From JAEUJM01 sp964635055 (lineage in GTDB: Bacteria; Actinomycetota; Acidimicrobiia; Acidimicrobiales; DATDAH01), in the NCBI GenBank assembly GCA_964635055.1, contig CAZWMT010000006.1, forward strand, positions 62,001 through 126,000: DNA of 64,000 bases, given 5' to 3'. Shown here piece by piece: positions 1 through 8,627 of the stretch. The notes under the pieces were generated by a model that was given only the letters and a program-made list of their open reading frames with translations, did no database searches and was not told the DNA's origin. The position numbers and the translations under genes are program-made. Positions within the stretch are counted from its first letter, which is position 1. Every line of letters starts with the position of its first letter.

Positions 1-65
1 GCCGCACCCTCACCAACCCGCCGGTGGTGACGGTGCGCGACCAGATGGGCCTGGACCCGTTCTGA
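1..65 (+). CDS. C-terminal fragment of an unidentified protein
   Basis: The window opens inside a reading frame that ends with TGA at 63-65. Only about 20 residues are visible, ending in DQMGLDPF. That is too little to assign a family. The stop lies 4 bp from the stop of the convergent cholesterol oxidase gene, so the two genes are packed tail to tail with almost no room for a terminator. Confidence 0.5.
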   Translation, partial: RTLTNPPVVTVRDQMGLDPF

Positions 66-69
66 ACGC

Positions 70-1809
70 TCAGGGCAGGAACTGGTCGATGAAGGTGTTC
101 GAGAAGACCCGGTGGGGGTCGAGGCTGTTCAGCCGGGCCCGGGCCGAGTCCCAGTTCTCGCTGGACGGGTAGCCGGCCCGGAACGTGGCCGGGATGGTGG
201 AGGTCAACGCGGTGGTGTCCTTGTAGGGCCCGGCCGAGGTGAACGCCCAGCCCTTCGACCACTCGGGGCGGAACTGGGCGTACGACCCCGTGTAGTTCGC
301 GGTCATCCACTGCTCCATCTCTCGGTAGAAGTCCCACATGCCGGGCGTGCGGGGGATGCCGAGCACGTTGAGCCAGACCGCGGTGTCCCACTCGGGGTGG
401 TCGGGCCGGGGACGCAGCGACGAGACGGTGGGGGGACCGGCCGACGCCACCTTCACGTCGGCGGGCTGATCGAGGCCGCAACACCGGATCTCGACGGGGC
501 CGTTGATCGGGAACTTCCCCCGCGACTGGTAGTGGCTGAGCCGGGCCTTGTACCAGGTGGTGAACTCGTTGACGACCCGTTGGACGTTGGCCCTGCTGGT
601 GATCACCGCGCCGCCGCCCTCGGTCATGCGCAGGGTGGTGGGCCGGATGTAGAGCAGGGTGTTCTTCGACCAGCCCCACAGGTCCCACGTGCCGGTGGCC
701 ACGATCCCGGCGCGGACGATGTTGAGCTGCAGCCCGCCCCACGCCGGCGTGCCCGACGCGTCGCCGAGGGCCAGCCTCGAGAGGAAGTCGGAGGTGCCGA
801 GATCGATGTTGTCGGAGAACGTGTAGTTGTAGGGCGAGCTGACGGTGCGGGCCAGCAGTGGCTTGTTCGGCGTGGGGGTCCACACCTTCAGCCATGGGTA
901 GTCGGTGAAGGGGAACCAGATGGCCTCGACGCCGCCGGACTGGGCGACGTAGGAGGCGAACGTGCGCCCCGACGAGCCCGAGCGGGCGAACAGCTCGCTG
1001 GTGGGCACGTTGTACCAACTCTGGCAGCGGAGGCGGTAGTTGGCGCCGGCCTGCAGCGTGACCGAGGTGAGGAACGCCCGGCCCAGGTGGGTGAGCAGCG
1101 CGGTGGCCTCGGGGTCGGACCGCCGATAGGACTTCACCACGTAGCTCGCGCTGGGCCCGTCCCACACCACCGCGGTGAAGGCCGTGACCAGGTTGCTGAG
1201 CGAACCGTAGGTCGATCCGGAGGCCAGCCGGCCTGCGTTCGACGGGAGGGCGGCCCCGTGCGCGTTGACGGCCAGTGCGCCCGCGATGGTCAGCACACCC
1301 GGTGCGGGGACCGAGTGCCAGCCGAGGCCGTTGCTCTCCAGCGCCGCGAGGATGTTGTCCAGGGTGGCGCCGGCGCCGCAGGTGACGGTGGCGGGTGCGC
1401 CCTGGGCCACCGAGATCGAGTTGAGCCGCTGGGTGGTGTCGACCAGCACCACCTTGTCGACCGGCGCGCCGTTCACCAGCGTGAGCGGCGTCCAGCCGTG
1501 CATGGCGCCCCGAGGCCGGAGCTTCCACTGGTTGGCCCGGGCCCAGTTGGCCAGCGCCGCCACGTCGGCCGCAGTGGCGGGCGCGCAGGTCCACACCGCG
1601 TCGGCCCTGATCTCGCCGGACCAGTTCTGGTACGCCTGCTGGTACAGCGAGATGCCGGCGGGGAACGACGGCGGCGCCGCCAGCGTGCTCGCGGCGGTGG
1701 CCGCGGCGATGCGGTAGACGGGCGTCCAGGCACCCGCCACCAGCGCGCCGGTCGCGCCCGCAGCGCCGGCCAGGAAACGTCGGCGCGACAGGCCGCGATC
1801 TTCGGTCAT
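70..1809 (-). CDS. Type II (VAO-family) cholesterol oxidase, Tat-exported
   Basis: A 579-residue FAD-linked oxidase. Family members oxidise and isomerise cholesterol to cholest-4-en-3-one with O2, outside the cell. The start at 1809 gives a twin-arginine signal (SRRRFLAGAAG, residues 8-18). An FAD_binding_4 domain follows; MHGW holds His104, which I align with the covalent FAD histidine of the Brevibacterium type II enzyme. The C-terminal half matches the cholesterol-oxidase substrate domain, including GPVEIRCCGLDQ with Glu440 and Arg442 at the active-site pair, and a conserved end (DPHRVFSNTFIDQFLP). The frame stays open far upstream, but only this start gives a sensible exported protein. 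No other steroid gene is visible nearby, so it may act in nutrition or membrane attack. A related sterol or alcohol substrate is possible. Confidence 0.88.
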   Translation of the reverse strand: MTEDRGLSRRRFLAGAAGATGALVAGAWTPVYRIAAATAASTLAAPPSFPAGISLYQQAYQNWSGEIRADAVWTCAPATAADVAALANWARANQWKLRPRGAMHGWTPLTLVNGAPVDKVVLVDTTQRLNSISVAQGAPATVTCGAGATLDNILAALESNGLGWHSVPAPGVLTIAGALAVNAHGAALPSNAGRLASGSTYGSLSNLVTAFTAVVWDGPSASYVVKSYRRSDPEATALLTHLGRAFLTSVTLQAGANYRLRCQSWYNVPTSELFARSGSSGRTFASYVAQSGGVEAIWFPFTDYPWLKVWTPTPNKPLLARTVSSPYNYTFSDNIDLGTSDFLSRLALGDASGTPAWGGLQLNIVRAGIVATGTWDLWGWSKNTLLYIRPTTLRMTEGGGAVITSRANVQRVVNEFTTWYKARLSHYQSRGKFPINGPVEIRCCGLDQPADVKVASAGPPTVSSLRPRPDHPEWDTAVWLNVLGIPRTPGMWDFYREMEQWMTANYTGSYAQFRPEWSKGWAFTSAGPYKDTTALTSTIPATFRAGYPSSENWDSARARLNSLDPHRVFSNTFIDQFLP

Positions 1810-2148
1810 GTGGTCCCCCCCGGGGTGCCCGCCGCCACCCGTGGTGGATGACGCCTGGAGTATTGCCAGCGCGGTGAACGGCGTCAACCACCCGCATGCT
1901 CTGCTCGAGGCGGGAGCGGTCCCGACCGTGGCGCACAACCTGACCGGGCGGGCGGGCGGGCGGGACTCACCGGTCACCGGAGACGATCCCGGCCACCCGA
2001 TTTCGGGGGTTCCGCCGCCGGCGGGTGACGAGCCGCGGCCGGGCGTGGCCCGGCCACGGGTCGTCGTGGAACTCGCGCCCACCGTGGCCCGAGGGTCCGG
2101 TAGCCTGCGGTGACTTCGACGCCCTCCGGGGCGAAAGGGCGGAGGCTG
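1810..2148. other. Divergent intergenic region with a G-run cluster
   Basis: This 339-bp gap separates the divergent cholesterol oxidase and beta-helix genes and should carry both promoters. I see no gene in it. The notable feature is five GGG runs separated by single C residues at 1946-1964, which fits the pattern of a potential G-quadruplex on the plus strand. Immediately after it, short CACCGG and TCACCGG repeats occur at about 1968-1980. No convincing -10/-35 pair stands out. Confidence 0.4.
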
Positions 2149-5100
2149 ATGCGGGGTTCTCGGGGTACTGGTGGGTTGGCCCGGTGGGTGGCGGGGGCGT
2201 TGGTGGTGGCGCTCGCCGCCGCGCTGGCGACGGTGGCGCCCGCGGCCACGCCGTCGGCGTCGGCGGACGCAGGCTGTTCGAAGTACGCCGCTCCCAACGG
2301 CAACGATGCCAACCCCGGCACCCAGGCCCAGCCCAAGCAGTCGCCGATCGCGCTGTTGAACTCGTTGGCGCCGGGGCAGGTGGGATGTCTCACCGACGGT
2401 GCCACGTTCACCCTCGGAGGAGGTGAGGCGGTCACGGCGGCGTCGGGCTCGCCGGGGCTGCCGATCACGCTGCGGCCGGCCACCCCCGGCGCGCGGGTGA
2501 CCATCTCGGCGTTGACCGGGTTCTGGTTCCAGCCCGCCGGTCACGACCTGGTCCTGAAGGACCTGAACATCCGCCGGCACGGGGGAGGCGCCGGGAGCCT
2601 CCTGCTCGTCGATGGCGACCGGGTCACGCTGGACGGCCTCGACATCACGTACCCGAACAACATCTGCCTCGACGTCGGTGGCGACCCCCGGCCGGGCCCC
2701 AACCAGACCAGCGACACCACCGAGGACTTCGTGCTGCGCAACAGCCGGGTCCACGACTGCGGGTCGGCCTACGGGGGCCCGCACTTCGAGAACGACTCGG
2801 GGGTGCACGGCATCTACGTCCAGTTCTCACGCGACGGGTCGGACGCGGGGGCGACCAACGACAGCTACAGCGCGATCTTCGAGGACAACCTGATCTACGC
2901 GAACCACAACCGGGGGATCCAGCTGTACCCCGACACCGACGACGCCCTCATCCGGCGCAACGTGTTCTACGGCAACGGTGCCAACGTGAACATCGGCTCG
3001 GACAGCCCCACGATCGCGTCCGAGCGCAACACCGTCACCGACAACATCATCTCCGAGTCGACGCTGGACGGCCTCAGCCCGGGTGGGTTCGTGGGTGACA
3101 CGAACGAGGTGCTGGGCAACCTCATCGGGGTCAACAACCCGGCCAACCACGTGGACGGCAACTGCATCAACAACACCGCGCACCCCACCGCGCTCTACGC
3201 CGGGCCGGGGTTCACCCACGTCAACAACATCGAGAACCAGTCACCCGGCTTCGCCAACCCGGCGGCCGGCGACTTCACCCTGTCGGCCAACAGCCCGTGC
3301 CTGGGCAAGGGGCCCACCTACATCCAGCCGGCGGTGGTGCCGCCGAGTGACCCAACGCCGGTGTTCGCCCGCAAGTGGAACACCCAGGCGGTCGCCGCCG
3401 GTCTGGCATCGAGCCCCGAGAGCGTGGCCACGACCAGCGACGGCTCGCTGGTCTACGTGGCCGACGCCGACCGCAACCGCATCGAGCAGTACGACGCCCG
3501 GGGCCGGTTCATCCGCCAGTGGGGCTCCCCCGGGAGCGGACCCGGCCAGTTCAACCGGCCGGTCGACGTCACGGTGTTGGACAACGGCAGCGAGTACCAC
3601 GTGTACGTCGCCGACCTCAACAACCACCGCGTGCAGGAGTTCACCAAGAACGGCCTGTTCGTGCGTCAGTGGACCCACTCTGCGGGGGTGGCCGGCGCGT
3701 TCACGCCCCACGCGATCGAGTACGGCCTCGGCCACATCTACGTCGCCGACCTGATCAACGACCGCGTGCTGCAATTCGACCTGAACGGCGCCTTTGTGCA
3801 GACGATCGGCTCGTCGGGCACGGGCGCCGGTCAGTTCGACGGCCCAGGCGGCCTGGCGTGGGATCGTTCCTACAGTCGGCTCTATGTGGCCGACCTGTTC
3901 AACCACCGCGTCCAGTACTTCAACTTCACCGGCGGTGCTGAGGGCGCGTGGGGCACACAGGGAGCGGGTGTCGGGCAGTTCGACCTGCCCGTCGACGTGG
4001 CCGTGGGACCCGAGCAGGACGGCTATCGGGTCTACGTGGTCGACTACATGAACCATCGGGTGCAGGAGTTCGAGCGCCCAGAGGGCGGCGCGGCCCCGGC
4101 CCAGGTCGCGGTGTGGGGCGGGCAGGGCAGCGCCAACGGCCAGTTCCAGAATCCTGAGAGCATCGCTGTGGTCGGCCACCAGCGCTACGTGGCCGACGGC
4201 GGCAACGACCGCATCCAGGCGTTCACCACGGTCCCCTCGACCGGCATCGGCGGGTCGGTCACCGAGCAGGGGTCGGGTGCACCGATCGCGGGTGCACAGG
4301 TGGCGGTTCTGCGCACCAGTGACTTCTCGGTCGTGGACGGCGGCGTGGCCGACGCCGCCGGCGACTACTTCGTGGGCGGGGTGCCGGCCGGCTCGTACTA
4401 CCTCTATGTGCTCGATCCGACGGGCGAGCACCCCGCCGGGTTCCACGGGCCGCCGACCACGGTCACGGTCACGGCCAACACGCCCTACGTCGACGCCGAC
4501 CCCAGCATGGCGCCGACGCGGGGGGCCATCGCCGGCACCGTCACCACACAGGGCTCGGGCAACGTCATCCCCGGCGCGTGGGCCATCACGATGAACGCCA
4601 CCACCGGCCAGGCCGCCACGGGCGTGGTGGCCGACGCGTCCGGGAACTTCCGCGTCGAGCACCTCGCCCCCGGCAACCACAGGATCGCCCTGCTCGACCC
4701 GACCGGCGCCCACCGTCCCGAGTTCTACAACGACTCCCCGACCTTCCAAGGGTCGGCCTCGGTGTCGGTCACCGCCGGCGCCACGGCCACCACCAACGCG
4801 GCGTTGACGGCGACGACACCACCGGTGGGGGGCTCGGTCCTCCAGGGGGACATCACCGAGCAGGGGTCGGGGTACGGACTGTCGAACATCTGGGTGGTTG
4901 CGCTCTACGCCTCGAACTACCAGATGGCCGCCGGTGCGGTGACCGACGCGACCGGCCACTACAGCCTCAACCTGAACATGGGGAGCTACAAGCTGCAGTT
5001 CATCGACCCGGCCGGGCGCCACGCCATGGAATGGCACGACAACCAGCCGTACTACGGCATCACCAACGCCGCGAGCGTCGACGCGCCGAACACGGTCAAC

Positions 5101-5400
5101 GCGGTGCTGACCGCCACCACCGGCGTGATCCACGGCACGGTGTTCGGAGGCTTCGACATCATGGAGGGTGCCTGGGTGATCGCCGTCGGGCCGACCGGCA
5201 TGGCCGGCAGCGCCGTCACCGACGCCAACGGCGAGTACGGGATCGGCGGCTTGCCTCCAGGTACCTACCGCGCCACGTTCCTGGCGCCGGGCGACTACCC
5301 CCAGGAGTGGTTCGACAACCAGTCGAGTTACGCCACCGCCACGCTGTTCTCGGTCACCGGGAACGGTAACGGCGTCGTGGTGGATGGTCACCTGGGCTAG
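2149..5400 (+). CDS. Giant secreted beta-helix / NHL-propeller / prealbumin-repeat protein
   Basis: A 1083-residue exported protein. The ATG at 2149, preceded by AAGGGCGGAGG, gives a classic signal peptide (basic n-region, then an Ala/Val-rich core to about residue 42). A GTG at 2110 is the alternative. Residues about 45-410 look like a right-handed parallel beta-helix (repeated short Asn/Gly/Asp turns; NRGIQLYPDTDDALIRRNVF). Residues about 425-700 hold NHL-type propeller repeats (YVADLNNHRVQEF, YVADLFNHRVQYF, YVADGGNDRIQAF). The C-terminus carries four carboxypeptidase-regulatory-like, prealbumin-fold repeats (GGSVTEQGSGAPIAGAQVAV and kin). No membrane anchor or sorting motif is seen. Beta-helices and NHL propellers commonly bind polysaccharides or other ligands; the actual role is unknown. 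Confidence 0.8.
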   Translation: MRGSRGTGGLARWVAGALVVALAAALATVAPAATPSASADAGCSKYAAPNGNDANPGTQAQPKQSPIALLNSLAPGQVGCLTDGATFTLGGGEAVTAASGSPGLPITLRPATPGARVTISALTGFWFQPAGHDLVLKDLNIRRHGGGAGSLLLVDGDRVTLDGLDITYPNNICLDVGGDPRPGPNQTSDTTEDFVLRNSRVHDCGSAYGGPHFENDSGVHGIYVQFSRDGSDAGATNDSYSAIFEDNLIYANHNRGIQLYPDTDDALIRRNVFYGNGANVNIGSDSPTIASERNTVTDNIISESTLDGLSPGGFVGDTNEVLGNLIGVNNPANHVDGNCINNTAHPTALYAGPGFTHVNNIENQSPGFANPAAGDFTLSANSPCLGKGPTYIQPAVVPPSDPTPVFARKWNTQAVAAGLASSPESVATTSDGSLVYVADADRNRIEQYDARGRFIRQWGSPGSGPGQFNRPVDVTVLDNGSEYHVYVADLNNHRVQEFTKNGLFVRQWTHSAGVAGAFTPHAIEYGLGHIYVADLINDRVLQFDLNGAFVQTIGSSGTGAGQFDGPGGLAWDRSYSRLYVADLFNHRVQYFNFTGGAEGAWGTQGAGVGQFDLPVDVAVGPEQDGYRVYVVDYMNHRVQEFERPEGGAAPAQVAVWGGQGSANGQFQNPESIAVVGHQRYVADGGNDRIQAFTTVPSTGIGGSVTEQGSGAPIAGAQVAVLRTSDFSVVDGGVADAAGDYFVGGVPAGSYYLYVLDPTGEHPAGFHGPPTTVTVTANTPYVDADPSMAPTRGAIAGTVTTQGSGNVIPGAWAITMNATTGQAATGVVADASGNFRVEHLAPGNHRIALLDPTGAHRPEFYNDSPTFQGSASVSVTAGATATTNAALTATTPPVGGSVLQGDITEQGSGYGLSNIWVVALYASNYQMAAGAVTDATGHYSLNLNMGSYKLQFIDPAGRHAMEWHDNQPYYGITNAASVDAPNTVNAVLTATTGVIHGTVFGGFDIMEGAWVIAVGPTGMAGSAVTDANGEYGIGGLPPGTYRATFLAPGDYPQEWFDNQSSYATATLFSVTGNGNGVVVDGHLG

Positions 5401-5443
5401 TGCCCCCGTCAGACAACCTGCGCGTGTTCTCGACGGCCGGATG

Positions 5444-5459
5444 ACGCCGCTGGCGGCGT
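5444..5459. terminator. Short hairpin between convergent genes
   Basis: ACGCCGC and GCGGCGT are perfect 7-bp arms around a 2-nt loop. The hairpin lies between the stop of the beta-helix gene and the stop of the convergent DUF2071 gene. There is no T-tract, as is common in high-GC actinobacteria. A bidirectional terminator role is inferred from position. Confidence 0.35.
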
Positions 5460-5557
5460 TGCCTGTCGTCTGCTGAACGGCATCGGTGGCTCTCCAGGGC
5501 GCCTGGCCGCGGCGCCCATTCCTCGCGAGAGCGCGGCGAACGTTGCTGGTCCGGCCG

Positions 5558-6211
5558 TCAGCGACGGCGGGCTGGCCCCGAGGTCGGCGGCAGGCGGATC
5601 TCGATGGCGGTGCTGGGGCGTAGGAACGCCGACTGCGGCGTGTCGGTCGGTCCGACCAGTCCCAGCGACTCGAACGGCACCACGCGGGCCGTCGGCGCGC
5701 ACGCCGGCTGCACCTGGCCGTCGCCGTAGGCGACCTCGAACCGCCTCACACCGTCACGCCCGTCGAACCACCCGACCGTCGCCGCCGACACCTCGACCGG
5801 GATGTCGGGCGTGCTGGCGCCGGTCGGCGCACGGTCGACCTCCAGGTCGATGCCTTCGGCGGCCACCGCCACCCGGCCCGCGGACGGCTCGGACATGGTG
5901 ACGGTGCCCCGCACCCACGGCATCCCCCACAGGTGGCGGGGGAGCGTGGCCCAACGGCTGTCCTGCACGGTGCGCAGGAACCAGACGCCCTGCTCGTCGC
6001 CCACCCGCACGTAGGCGCGCAGGTGCACCTGGGCGGCGGACAGGCGGGGTCCCGGGAGTCCCCGCAGGCCCAGGCCCACGTAGCAGTAGGCCACCGCGGA
6101 CACCAGCGGCAGGTCGACCTCGACGCCCTCAGGGAGCAGCGCCGCCACCGCGGCGCGGTCGGCAGCGAACGTGACCACCGCGAAGTGCTCGAGCCTCGCG
6201 GTGGCGATCAC
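5558..6211 (-). CDS. DUF2071 / acetoacetate decarboxylase-fold protein
   Basis: A 217-residue soluble protein. It resembles the DUF2071 (YqjF-like) group, which shares the acetoacetate decarboxylase fold. Typical parts are the N-terminal FAVVTFAADRAAVAALLPEG segment (residues about 11-30) and the central block FLRTVQDSRWATLPRHLWGM (about 79-98). No catalytic residue can be assigned with certainty. The GTG start at 6211 lies one base after the stop of the upstream LLM oxidoreductase, so the pair is almost certainly an operon with coupled translation. That suggests the two act on the same small molecule, but no substrate can be inferred. Confidence 0.65.
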   Translation of the reverse strand: MIATARLEHFAVVTFAADRAAVAALLPEGVEVDLPLVSAVAYCYVGLGLRGLPGPRLSAAQVHLRAYVRVGDEQGVWFLRTVQDSRWATLPRHLWGMPWVRGTVTMSEPSAGRVAVAAEGIDLEVDRAPTGASTPDIPVEVSAATVGWFDGRDGVRRFEVAYGDGQVQPACAPTARVVPFESLGLVGPTDTPQSAFLRPSTAIEIRLPPTSGPARRR

Positions 6212-6212
6212 T

Positions 6213-7361
6213 TCAGCCTGGGCCGGGCGTGTGGCCGGAGTCGGCCGAGGCCGACGCGGGGGCGAGGGCCGATCCGCTCGTGCCGGCCGAGCCGGAGGTG
6301 TGGTCGCCGGCGGCGATCGCAGGCGGGGTGGCCGCAGGCGACGTGGTCGGTTCGAGTCCGACAGCTTCGGCGACCAGCTCGGCGGATCGGGTGCGGTCGT
6401 CGGGGTCGGCCAGCATGGTGGTCAGCATGACCTCCTGCACGCCCGTGCGCTCGACGAGCGCCTGCAGGCCGTCTCGGACCTGGCCGGGGTCGCCGACCAC
6501 ATGGGACTGCGTCCACGCCTTCACCGCCTCGCGCTCGTGGGGGGTGAACCGGTACGCGGCGGCGTCCTCGGGTCGGGGGTACAGGCCGGGGCGCCCCTGG
6601 CGGAGGCGCAGGAAGGCCAGTCCCCCGGGCGCGGCCAACCACTGGGCCCGCTCGTCTGTGTCGGCGCACACCACCGACGCGCCGAGCATCACGTACGGCT
6701 CGGCGCACGCGTCGGACGGGTCGAACGCCGATCGGTAGGCCTCGAGCGCGCTTTCGAGGCCGGCGGGGGCGAAGTGGTAGGCGAACGAGAAGGGCAGGCC
6801 GAGCGTCCCTGCCAGCCGGGCGCTGAAATCGCTCGACCCGAGCAGCCAGATCGCCGGGCGGTAGCCCCGCGCCGGTGTGGCCACGATCTTGGAGAACGGG
6901 TGATCGGCGGGGATGGTGCCGTCGAAGTAGCCCACGAGCTCGGCCAGTTGCGAGGGGAACTCGTCGGCCCCGTCGAGGCGCGACCGGCGGATGGCATGGG
7001 CGGTGACCTGGTCGGTGCCGGGCGCCCGCCCGAGGCCCAGGTCGATGCGGCAGGGGTGCAGCGCCTCGAGCATGCCGAACTGCTCGGCGACCACCAGGGG
7101 CGCGTGGTTGGGCAGCATCACGCCGCCCGACCCCAGCCGGATGGACGAGGTGGCGCCGGCCACGTGGGCCAGCATCACCGCCGGCGACGAGCTGGCGATG
7201 CCGGGCATCCCGTGGTGCTCGGCCACCCAGTACCGGTGGTACCCCAGCGCCTCCACGAGGTGGGCGTAGGCGGCGGACGCTCGCAGCGCGGCGGCCGGGT
7301 CCGACCCTTCGCCCACGGGGGCGAGGTCGAGCACGGACAGGGGGACACCGAGGCGGTTCAT
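6213..7361 (-). CDS. LLM-class (luciferase-like) flavin-dependent oxidoreductase
   Basis: A 382-residue F420- or FMN-dependent monooxygenase of the bacterial luciferase fold. Diagnostic segments are LGYHRYWVAEHHGMPGIASS, VMLAHVAGATSSIRLGSGGV and DLGLGRAPGTD, as in the MsnO8-like branch of LLM proteins. The start at 7361 has a G-rich Shine-Dalgarno stretch just upstream; frames open further out are low-complexity Arg/Pro. The C-terminus carries about 45 extra Ala/Ser/Gly/Pro residues after AELVAEAVGLEP, where relatives usually end, so the tail is probably disordered. It precedes the DUF2071 gene by one base. Actinobacteria carry many such enzymes, and substrate assignment is not possible. Confidence 0.85.
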   Translation of the reverse strand: MNRLGVPLSVLDLAPVGEGSDPAAALRASAAYAHLVEALGYHRYWVAEHHGMPGIASSSPAVMLAHVAGATSSIRLGSGGVMLPNHAPLVVAEQFGMLEALHPCRIDLGLGRAPGTDQVTAHAIRRSRLDGADEFPSQLAELVGYFDGTIPADHPFSKIVATPARGYRPAIWLLGSSDFSARLAGTLGLPFSFAYHFAPAGLESALEAYRSAFDPSDACAEPYVMLGASVVCADTDERAQWLAAPGGLAFLRLRQGRPGLYPRPEDAAAYRFTPHEREAVKAWTQSHVVGDPGQVRDGLQALVERTGVQEVMLTTMLADPDDRTRSAELVAEAVGLEPTTSPAATPPAIAAGDHTSGSAGTSGSALAPASASADSGHTPGPG

Positions 7362-7544
7362 CCCCCGACCGAACCCCGTCGGGTGCCTTGGTGTTCCGGC
7401 GCTCCGTGCTCGCTCCCATCGGCGGCCGCTCCGACAACGTCCAGGGCGCGAAGGCGGGGGGCGGGGCGGCTGTCCGCGGGCTGACCGGCTCAGTCGCCAC
7501 GCTGGGTGGCCAAGGTCCACCGATCGAGCGTTCTCCTTCCGGAC

Positions 7545-7584
7545 TGGAGGGAATACCAGTCACCGGTGACTGGTATTCCCTCCA
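7545..7584. promoter_or_regulatory. Perfect 40-bp palindrome upstream of the LLM operon
   Basis: The 20 bases at 7545-7564 are the exact reverse complement of 7565-7584, with no spacer; the centre is CACCGGTG. The element lies in the 391-bp gap between the stop of the enoyl-CoA hydratase gene at 7753 and the LLM start at 7361, both on the minus strand. Either a dimeric-repressor operator or promoter element for the LLM/DUF2071 operon, or a terminator for the hydratase, would fit. A rho-independent terminator normally has a real loop, so I favour DNA binding. I see no gene in the rest of 7362-7752. Confidence 0.55.
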
Positions 7585-7752
7585 AAGACGGGATCGGCGA
7601 CCACCGCGGCCACCGTCCGTGAGACTCGGACCGAAGGGGAGCGCCGACGCGCATCGGGACCCCCTGCCCCCGTTGTTCGCGCCGTTGCCTTCATCGCCTG
7701 AGCAGCAGATGGGGTGAACTGCCCGGCGGACGCCCAGAGCACGCGAGAGGGG

Positions 7753-8571
7753 TCAGGGGGCGTCGGCGGAGGCGTGCCTCGCGGTGTCCACGGGGTGGGC
7801 GGCGTCGACCGCGGCGAAGTCGGGGGCGCGGCGCTCGGCGAGGGCCATGAACGCCTCGGTGTTGGCAGGCTGGCCCAGCAGGCGGATGAACGCCTGGTCC
7901 TCACGGGCGCGGGCCGCCACCAGGCCGTCGCGCAGGCCGGCGGTGATGGTGCGCTTGGTCTCGATCAGCGAGGCGATGGGCTTGGACGCCAGCACCCGGG
8001 CCCGTGCGAGCGTCTCGTCCATCAGCTCGTCGGGTGCGCAGACCTTCCACGCCAGGCCCATGGCCAGGCACTCCTCGGCGCTGAACCACTCCGAGCTCAT
8101 CAGCACCCAGGCCGCGTCCTGGCGCCCGAGCAGCATCGGGAAGGTGACGCTGCTGGCCGCCTCGGGCGCCACGGCCAGGTCGGTGAACGGGCAGCGGACG
8201 CGGGCCTCGGTGGACATCAGCACCAGGTCGGCGAAGCCCAGCATGGTGGCGCCGATGCCCAGGGCCAGTCCGTTCACCGCGCAGAGCAGCGGCTTGGGGA
8301 AGGCGACGAGCTGATCGACCAGTCCCGGGAAGCCGTGGTTCGTGCCCTCGGTCTCGCCCGACGCGAGCGACGACATCTCGGTGACGTCGGTGCCCGTGGA
8401 GAAGGCCCGGCCGGTGCCGGTGATGACCACCACGGCCACCCCCGGGTCGCCGGCGGCGTCGATCAACGCTTCGGCGGTGGCGTTGTAGAGCGCATCGTTG
8501 AAGGCGTTCAGCTTGTCGGGTCGGTCGAGGGTGAGGGTGCGGACGCGGGCGTCGTCGTCGATCCGGATCAT
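7753..8571 (-). CDS. Enoyl-CoA hydratase/isomerase family protein
   Basis: A 272-residue crotonase-superfamily protein, expected to act on acyl-CoA thioesters in the cytoplasm. RPDKLNAFND (residues about 16-25) and the oxyanion-hole block VNGLALGIGATMLGFADLVL are clear. The second block reads LAVAPEAASSVTFPMLLGRQ, with the Glu of PEAASS where many hydratases and isomerases have a catalytic acid. The ATG at 8571 is preferred over the upstream possibility because family similarity begins at MIRIDDD. The gene is divergent from the GH3 gene across a 56-bp gap that must hold both promoters. A fatty-acid catabolic role or a delta-isomerase role are equally possible. Confidence 0.82.
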   Translation of the reverse strand: MIRIDDDARVRTLTLDRPDKLNAFNDALYNATAEALIDAAGDPGVAVVVITGTGRAFSTGTDVTEMSSLASGETEGTNHGFPGLVDQLVAFPKPLLCAVNGLALGIGATMLGFADLVLMSTEARVRCPFTDLAVAPEAASSVTFPMLLGRQDAAWVLMSSEWFSAEECLAMGLAWKVCAPDELMDETLARARVLASKPIASLIETKRTITAGLRDGLVAARAREDQAFIRLLGQPANTEAFMALAERRAPDFAAVDAAHPVDTARHASADAP

Positions 8572-8627
8572 GGGCCCAGCATGGCAGTGCCCACGCACCG
8601 GACACGGACGAGGAAGACTGTGCCGCC

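Noticed and set aside
112..1851. Long plus-strand open frame opposite the cholesterol oxidase
   Set aside because: It is a shadow of the minus-strand gene, typical of high-GC DNA; its translation is low-complexity Gly/Arg/Val/Ala with no motif.
3241..5391. 716-codon minus-strand open frame opposite the beta-helix gene
   Set aside because: Its composition (Arg/Gly/Val/Asp/His) is that of an antisense shadow, while the opposite strand has a signal peptide and repeated domains.
6346..6362. A perfect tRNA T-arm-like stem-loop (GTCGG-TTCGAGT-CCGAC) inside the LLM oxidoreductase gene
   Set aside because: No matching acceptor 5' strand, anticodon arm or D-arm exists in the preceding 70 bases, and the coding frame reads through it as the normal AVGLEPTT-like end of the protein.
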